Positions 8,912 to 12,809 of a DNA stretch of 12,809 nt are shown one piece after another (position 1 is the first letter of the stretch; each line of letters opens with the position of its first letter). A model generated the notes under the pieces. That model saw only the letters and a list, made by a program, of their open reading frames with translations, did no database searches and was not told the origin of the DNA. This DNA comes from Casp-actino8 sp046082625. GTDB taxonomy: Bacteria > Actinomycetota > Acidimicrobiia > Acidimicrobiales > Ilumatobacteraceae. The position numbers and the translations under genes were made by a program. The stretch spans positions 1 through 12,809 of the forward strand of contig JBJTYE010000165.1 of NCBI GenBank assembly GCA_046082625.1. Direction: 5' to 3'.

Positions 8912-9676
8912 ATGACCACCAACTGCCCCACCACCGATGACCGCGGTCTCGACGATATTCCCGGCTGCTGGCGAGACGTTCACGATGCCCTGGCCGCTGG
9001 CATCGATCGCCTCATCCTGTACGGACCGCCAGGAACCGGTAAGACCTTCGCCGGTCTCACGATGGGCGACGTGAGCGCCGGATCCTTTCGTCTCATCTGC
9101 ACCGAGGACATGACCGCTGCCGATGTGACCGGCCACTTCTTGCCGACCTCGCACGGCCTCTGGACCTGGTCGGAAGGAAGTGTGCTGCGGGCCTGGGCGG
9201 GCGATGGTCGGCGCGGCGGCCGGGTGGTGGCCGATGAGATCGATCGGGCTTCGGGAGACGTCCTGGGGCTTCTTCTGAAGATGTTCGATACCTACGACAG
9301 CGCGAGTTGGCAGCATCCCGAGTCCGGCGAGGTCCGACGACCCCAGCCGGGCTTCTCGGTCGTGATGACCACCAACGTGGAAGAACTTCGACTTCTGCCC
9401 GACGCCTTGCGCGACCGCTTCCCCATCGCCATCCGCATCGACCGCCCCCATCCTCGGGCTCTGGACCGACTCTCTCCCCATCTCCGAGGTCCGGCCGCCG
9501 CCAGTATCGATGCCGACCGAACCCGCCGGTTCAGCCTGCGGGCATTCTTCGCCTTCGACCACCTCTGTCGCTCCGGCATCGACTCCGACCGAGCGGCGCA
9601 CCTGGTCTTCGGGGACCACACCCCCGACATTCTCGACGCCCTGCGCATCGACGGCGTCTCGTCGAGCTCTTCATGA
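8912..9676 (+). CDS. MoxR-type AAA+ ATPase, partner of the adjacent VWA protein
   Basis: From ATG 8912 the product is 254 aa, a single AAA+ module. It shows Walker A GPPGTGKT (38-45), a helix-2-insert-like stretch (about 68-95, TAADVTGHFLP...), Walker B VVADEIDR (105-112), sensor 1 TTN (153-155), arginine-finger candidates Arg167/Arg169 in DALRDRF and a sensor-2-like SLR (208-210). This is the pattern of the MoxR/RavA/CbbQ/NorQ group, whose hexamers remodel a VWA-domain partner. It is shorter than usual MoxR proteins (about 300-330 aa), mainly because the C-terminal lid is reduced; it ends in five serines. There is no signal peptide or membrane segment, so it should be cytosolic. The next gene begins inside its stop codon, which argues for co-translation. 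The client and pathway are unknown. Confidence 0.85.
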   Translation: MTTNCPTTDDRGLDDIPGCWRDVHDALAAGIDRLILYGPPGTGKTFAGLTMGDVSAGSFRLICTEDMTAADVTGHFLPTSHGLWTWSEGSVLRAWAGDGRRGGRVVADEIDRASGDVLGLLLKMFDTYDSASWQHPESGEVRRPQPGFSVVMTTNVEELRLLPDALRDRFPIAIRIDRPHPRALDRLSPHLRGPAAASIDADRTRRFSLRAFFAFDHLCRSGIDSDRAAHLVFGDHTPDILDALRIDGVSSSSS

Positions 9677-11028
9677 TCGAACGCCAGAGCTCGACACTCG
9701 TCCGTCGACGAGCCATGCCCGAGTGGCTGGGACGGGACGATCGCGGCCCGGCGCCATGGACGGTGACTCCCGGATCACCGCACCGCGGCGAAGCCTTCAC
9801 GGACCTCTTCCATCGTCGCATGCAGGTTCCCACCGGAGACGACGAGACCTCGCGTTGTGTCCGGGCCCACGAGATGATGCACGCCAAGGTCAGTCCGACG
9901 TCGATCTGGATTCCCGACGACGTCGACCATCTGGACAGTGCCACCGTGGTCGCAGCCGAGGAGTTCCGGATCAACATGTTGATCAAGTCTGTTGGCTTCG
10001 CCGTCGACCGACATCTCGCCGATGGCAGCGAGAAGCGAACGGGAGAACGACTCGCAGCCAATGCCGACTGGAACGCCATCGTGCTCATGACGGCCGCCGT
10101 CACCGGCACCAAATCGGCGCGACCCTTCATCAGCGGCATCCGAACCTGTCGCTCCGACTGGGTGCCGGCAATCCGCGACCTTCAATCGCGCCTGCAGAGA
10201 CTCTGGCGCCAAGCGACGCGGAACGATCTCGGGGACGTGGCGTCCACGCGCCCCTGGGGGGAGGCGACCATCGGGTGGCAGTTCACCCTGCAGCTGGCAG
10301 CGGTGCTGCAACGCACGCTGATCGACACGTCCGATGTGCCCTCGGGTGACGAATTACGCCAACGGGCGCGCAGCACCCACCGATCGTTCGCTCCCCTGGT
10401 CGAACTGCCCCTGCCGAAGTCCCGGCGAATCGAGGGCGGCCTCGGCCACCGCTCGTGCCCAAGCGCCACCGGACGCCACCTCCGACACGTCGAACGCCTG
10501 CTCTCGGATCCCGAGCGCCGGGTGTTCGCTGGTCGACGACGTTCTTTCGGCGGAACCGTCCTCATCGACCAGTCGGGATCCATGCGCCTCACCGATGGCG
10601 ACCTCCGTCGCATCATGTCGGCCGCCCCGGGTTGCACAGTGATCGGCTACAGCCACCAGGCGCGATCCCGACACCATCCGAACATCTGGATCCTGGCCCA
10701 GGATGGTCACGTGACCGAGAACGTTCCCCGCGGCAACGGCGGCAACGGGGTCGACGGGCCGGCGTTGCGTTTCGCCGCCGCCCGGTGCCGAACCGGAGAC
10801 CCGCTGGTGTGGGTGTGCGACGGTTTCGTCACCGACGACCACGACACGTTCTCCACGCATCTGGCCGAGGAATGCGCTCGCTTGGTCATCGCTCACCGGG
10901 TGCATCAGGTTTCCGATGTGGACGAGGCAGTCGCGGCCCTGTCCCAGGCCGGGCGCGGACGGCGACTGCCCACCCGGGCCGTGGGTCCGGTGTTGTCCAC
11001 CCCGTCGTGGTCGGCCTTCAGGGCTTGA
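9673..11028 (+). CDS. VWA-domain protein with N-terminal HExxH metallopeptidase-like motif
   Basis: The 451-aa product has two parts. The N-terminal part contains AHEMMHAKVSP with His66-Glu67-x-x-His70, a zincin signature, followed by AAEEFRIN with Glu96/Glu97 as a possible third zinc ligand. The C-terminal part (about 292-410) looks like a VWA domain: FGGTVLIDQSGSM has the MIDAS DxSxS (Asp299, Ser301, Ser303), and VWVCDGF (Asp383) fits the later metal-site strand. The usual MIDAS threonine seems replaced: the glycine-rich loop reads GNGVDGPAL, with Val360 where GT is expected. No signal or membrane segment is seen. The start is ATG 9673, overlapping the ATPase stop by four bases. The open frame continues upstream to 9307, but that part overlaps the ATPase gene and is arginine/proline-rich, so it is rejected. 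Predicted role: substrate adaptor or peptidase driven by the MoxR-type ATPase. Peptidase activity is inferred from the motif only. Confidence 0.8.
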   Translation: MIERQSSTLVRRRAMPEWLGRDDRGPAPWTVTPGSPHRGEAFTDLFHRRMQVPTGDDETSRCVRAHEMMHAKVSPTSIWIPDDVDHLDSATVVAAEEFRINMLIKSVGFAVDRHLADGSEKRTGERLAANADWNAIVLMTAAVTGTKSARPFISGIRTCRSDWVPAIRDLQSRLQRLWRQATRNDLGDVASTRPWGEATIGWQFTLQLAAVLQRTLIDTSDVPSGDELRQRARSTHRSFAPLVELPLPKSRRIEGGLGHRSCPSATGRHLRHVERLLSDPERRVFAGRRRSFGGTVLIDQSGSMRLTDGDLRRIMSAAPGCTVIGYSHQARSRHHPNIWILAQDGHVTENVPRGNGGNGVDGPALRFAAARCRTGDPLVWVCDGFVTDDHDTFSTHLAEECARLVIAHRVHQVSDVDEAVAALSQAGRGRRLPTRAVGPVLSTPSWSAFRA

Positions 11029-12019
11029 GAACCGGCAGGACCTCGGAAGCGAAGAGGTCGAGACTCTCTTCGGCTAGCGATGCCGGAATGCCTCCCATCA
11101 AGGGGTGCATGGTGAGCGACCCGAACTGACGGGCGAGGGCGATGCATTCGTCCGGTGTCACCACCGCATACACCCCGCTCGCCTTCACATCGTCGAGAGT
11201 GCGGGCTCCGTGCACGTGCACCACCGAGGACTGTCCGGGTCGCTGCCAGGCGTCGTAGGACACCGCTTCATGGAGGGCATAGGGGGCGATCCGCTCCCAG
11301 TCGCGTTCCGGATCCCGGGTCACGTGAATGAATCCCGGTGCCTTGGGGGGCAGCATCACGAATCCTTGGAAGCCGACCTCGTCACAGGTGGCTCGATAGG
11401 CCTCGGCGATCGCCGGATCGTCGCTGGCGGCCGAGAAGTAGCACCGCAGACGCGCCGCCCGACGCGCCGCCACCGGCGTGGATCCGCCCACCAGAAGAAT
11501 CGGGCCACCCGGACTATGAGGTGTGGGGCGCACCTTGACCCGCCGACCCCGATAATCGAAGTACTCGCCGGTCCAGGCCTGGCGCATGACCGTGATGCAC
11601 TCTTCGAGCAGTCCGAATCGGTCCTGGAACTCGATCCCCGCCATCTCGAATTCCTCCTGCCGGTACCCGGTCCCGCAGATGACGCTCATCCGACCCTGGG
11701 CGATGAGATCCGCCGTCGCCAGTTGTTCGGCCAGGCGGACCGGATCGTGCATGATCACGAGAGCGGCCGAGACGTTGATGCCGATGCGTCGAGTGGAGGC
11801 CGCCACGGCGGCGGCGATGGTGATCGGCGACGGCATGAATCCGTCGTCGGTGCCGTGATGTTCGGACAGCACCACCATGTCGAGTCCCTTCTCGTCGGCC
11901 CAACGGGCCTGCTCGAGACAGGCGGCGTATTGCTCGCTGGCGGTGACTCCGTGCGCCGGACTTCCAGGTGGCGGGATGCGCAGGTCGTAGCGCATGACGA
12001 TCATGGTCATGGCCGACAT
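11018..12019 (-). CDS. LLM-class flavin-dependent oxidoreductase (luciferase-like monooxygenase family)
   Basis: The product (333 aa from ATG 12019) is a TIM-barrel protein of the bacterial luciferase/F420-dependent reductase family, which uses FMN or F420 to oxidise or reduce small organic molecules; the substrate cannot be told. Family features are YDLRIPPPG near the N-terminus, VVLSEHHGTDDGF (49-61), HDPVRLAEQLATADLIAQGRM (91-111), GTGYRQEEFEMAGI (116-129) and the GGPILLVGGSTPVAARRAARL stretch (171-191). Five in-frame ATG codons (12040, 12019, 12010, 12004, 11995) make the exact start uncertain; GGGA at about 12022-12025 lies 11 bases before ATG 12010 and closer to 12019. It follows the dehydrogenase gene closely on the same strand and is probably co-transcribed. 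Its 3' end overlaps the VWA gene tail to tail by 11 bases. Confidence 0.9.
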   Translation of the reverse strand: MSAMTMIVMRYDLRIPPPGSPAHGVTASEQYAACLEQARWADEKGLDMVVLSEHHGTDDGFMPSPITIAAAVAASTRRIGINVSAALVIMHDPVRLAEQLATADLIAQGRMSVICGTGYRQEEFEMAGIEFQDRFGLLEECITVMRQAWTGEYFDYRGRRVKVRPTPHSPGGPILLVGGSTPVAARRAARLRCYFSAASDDPAIAEAYRATCDEVGFQGFVMLPPKAPGFIHVTRDPERDWERIAPYALHEAVSYDAWQRPGQSSVVHVHGARTLDDVKASGVYAVVTPDECIALARQFGSLTMHPLMGGIPASLAEESLDLFASEVLPVLKP

Positions 12020-12049
12020 GTTCCCACACCCACTGCCCATCGGCGGCGG

Positions 12050-12809
12050 TCACATGACGAAATGCACCTTGATGGCACCTGACGAACGATCACCGGCCAC
12101 GCGGAAGGCTTCTTCGGCCTCGTCCAGTCCGAAGCGATGCGTCACCATCACCTCCTCGATGTCGGGTCGATGCGCCAGAACGTTCGCCGCGGTCACGAAG
12201 TCGTCCTCGTCGTGGGAATGGGCGTAGAAAACTGCCGGCGCGATGGTGATCTCGCGCAACACCACCTCGCGGTTCATCGACACCGGGGTCCAGAACACAC
12301 CGAGTTCCACCAACACCCCGCCGCTGCGACACAGCTGCACCGATCGGTCGAAGGCCGACTGGCTTCCCACGGCATCGACCACCACGTCTTAGCGGTCTTC
12401 GACGCCGATACGCGCCCCGAGAGCATCGGCGGCTCGCTGTTGATGGGGATAGCGAGCCTCGATGTCCACCTCGACCCCCAGATGCCGTGCGGCGGCCACC
12501 GCGGCCAGTCCCACACTTCCTCCTCCGACCACGGCGATGCGCTGGCCGGGGTGAACGACCGTGCGACGCAATCCATGGACCGCCACGGCGATGGGTTCGA
12601 CCAGTGCCGCACTGGTCGCGGGCAGATCGGGCGCGAGCGGGTACACCTCGTCGGCGTCGACCAACACCTCTTCGGCGAAACCTCCATCCAACGTGCCCCC
12701 GTGGAACCGCAAGAAGGCGTCCAAGCACCAGTTGCCCCGGCCGCCCGCACAGGCCGGACAGGTGCCGCACCCTCCAGTCGGCCGCACGGCCACCAGGGTG
12801 CCGTCTGCG
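12050..12809 (-). pseudogene. zinc-dependent medium-chain alcohol dehydrogenase, interrupted by in-frame stop and cut by window edge
   Basis: This is the C-terminal two-thirds to three-quarters of an MDR-family dehydrogenase (threonine/sorbitol dehydrogenase-like). In order: the structural zinc lobe GCGTCPACAGG...WC with four cysteines (C-x2-C-x2-C-x7-C), the EPIAVAVHG segment holding a catalytic-zinc region Glu, a Rossmann nucleotide-binding loop VVGGGSVGLAA, and after the interruption DVVVDAVGSQSAFDRS and a normal C-terminus ending FVM. A single TAA at 12389-12391 splits it into 139 visible codons and 112 codons in the same frame, with no frameshift. The first ~95 residues, including the first catalytic Cys and the GHE motif, lie beyond base 12809. 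The stop falls where relatives commonly have Tyr before D-V-V-x-D, so TAC to TAA fits. Alternatives are a sequencing error or two separately made halves; the latter is unlikely because the cut is inside the Rossmann domain. Confidence 0.8.
12389..12391 (-). other. premature TAA stop codon inside the dehydrogenase gene
   Basis: The minus strand reads GAC-CGC-TAA-GAC-GTG in the dehydrogenase frame, and homology is continuous on both sides. It is the only TAA among the minus- and plus-strand gene ends here: recC, recB, recD, the ATPase, the VWA protein, the oxidoreductase and the dehydrogenase's own end all use TGA. A one-base change (TAC to TAA, G to T on the plus strand) would explain it. Confidence 0.75.

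Noticed and set aside
9307..9672. Upstream extension of the VWA frame
   Set aside because: It overlaps the ATPase gene in another frame, its translation is Arg/Pro-rich low complexity, and the ATG at 9673 overlapping the ATPase stop is a much better start.
9531..10139. 202-codon minus-strand open frame opposite the ATPase/VWA junction
   Set aside because: It spans two opposite-strand genes, has no recognisable domain and reflects codon-bias shadowing.
12050..12385. Separate small gene starting at GTG 12385
   Set aside because: It begins in the middle of a Rossmann domain in the same frame as the upstream part and has no ribosome binding site, so it is the downstream half of the interrupted dehydrogenase.

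Overview
The window is high-GC bacterial DNA, densely packed with genes. It looks actinobacterial. The recC-recB-recD order without ptrA matches the mycobacterial arrangement, and the right-hand genes (a coenzyme F420/flavin-type TIM-barrel oxidoreductase and a zinc alcohol dehydrogenase) are typical of Actinobacteria. An acidimicrobial or related lineage is my best guess; this is inference from content, not a database match.

Layout. On the minus strand, positions 8819 down to 47 hold a complete recC-recB-recD operon (1151, 1175 and 598 aa). Its genes are joined by 4-nt stop/start overlaps, with clear Shine-Dalgarno sequences before recB and recD. The three products form the RecBCD helicase-nuclease, which processes double-strand DNA ends for recombination or degradation. 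A perfect 12-bp hairpin spans the recD stop codon at the left edge. A few codons of a possible converging plus-strand gene end just before it.

A 92-bp intergenic region separates recC from a divergent plus-strand pair (8912-11028). The first gene is a compact MoxR-type AAA+ ATPase. The second, with a 4-nt overlap, is a 451-aa protein with an N-terminal HExxH zincin-like motif and a C-terminal VWA domain carrying a DxSxS metal site. ATPase-VWA pairs of this kind usually work as a chaperone or remodelling machine. A metallopeptidase-like partner placed back to back with recBCD is the most unusual part of the window, and its function is unknown.

The VWA gene collides tail to tail (11-bp overlap) with a minus-strand pair. 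One member is an intact luciferase-family flavin-dependent oxidoreductase. Upstream of it is a zinc-dependent medium-chain dehydrogenase that runs off the right edge and is interrupted by a single in-frame TAA. That stop looks like a point mutation of a Tyr codon (or a sequence error), so I annotate the gene as a probable pseudogene. No RNA genes, insertion sequences, CRISPR arrays or prophage genes were seen. There is no gene-free stretch above 300 bases.
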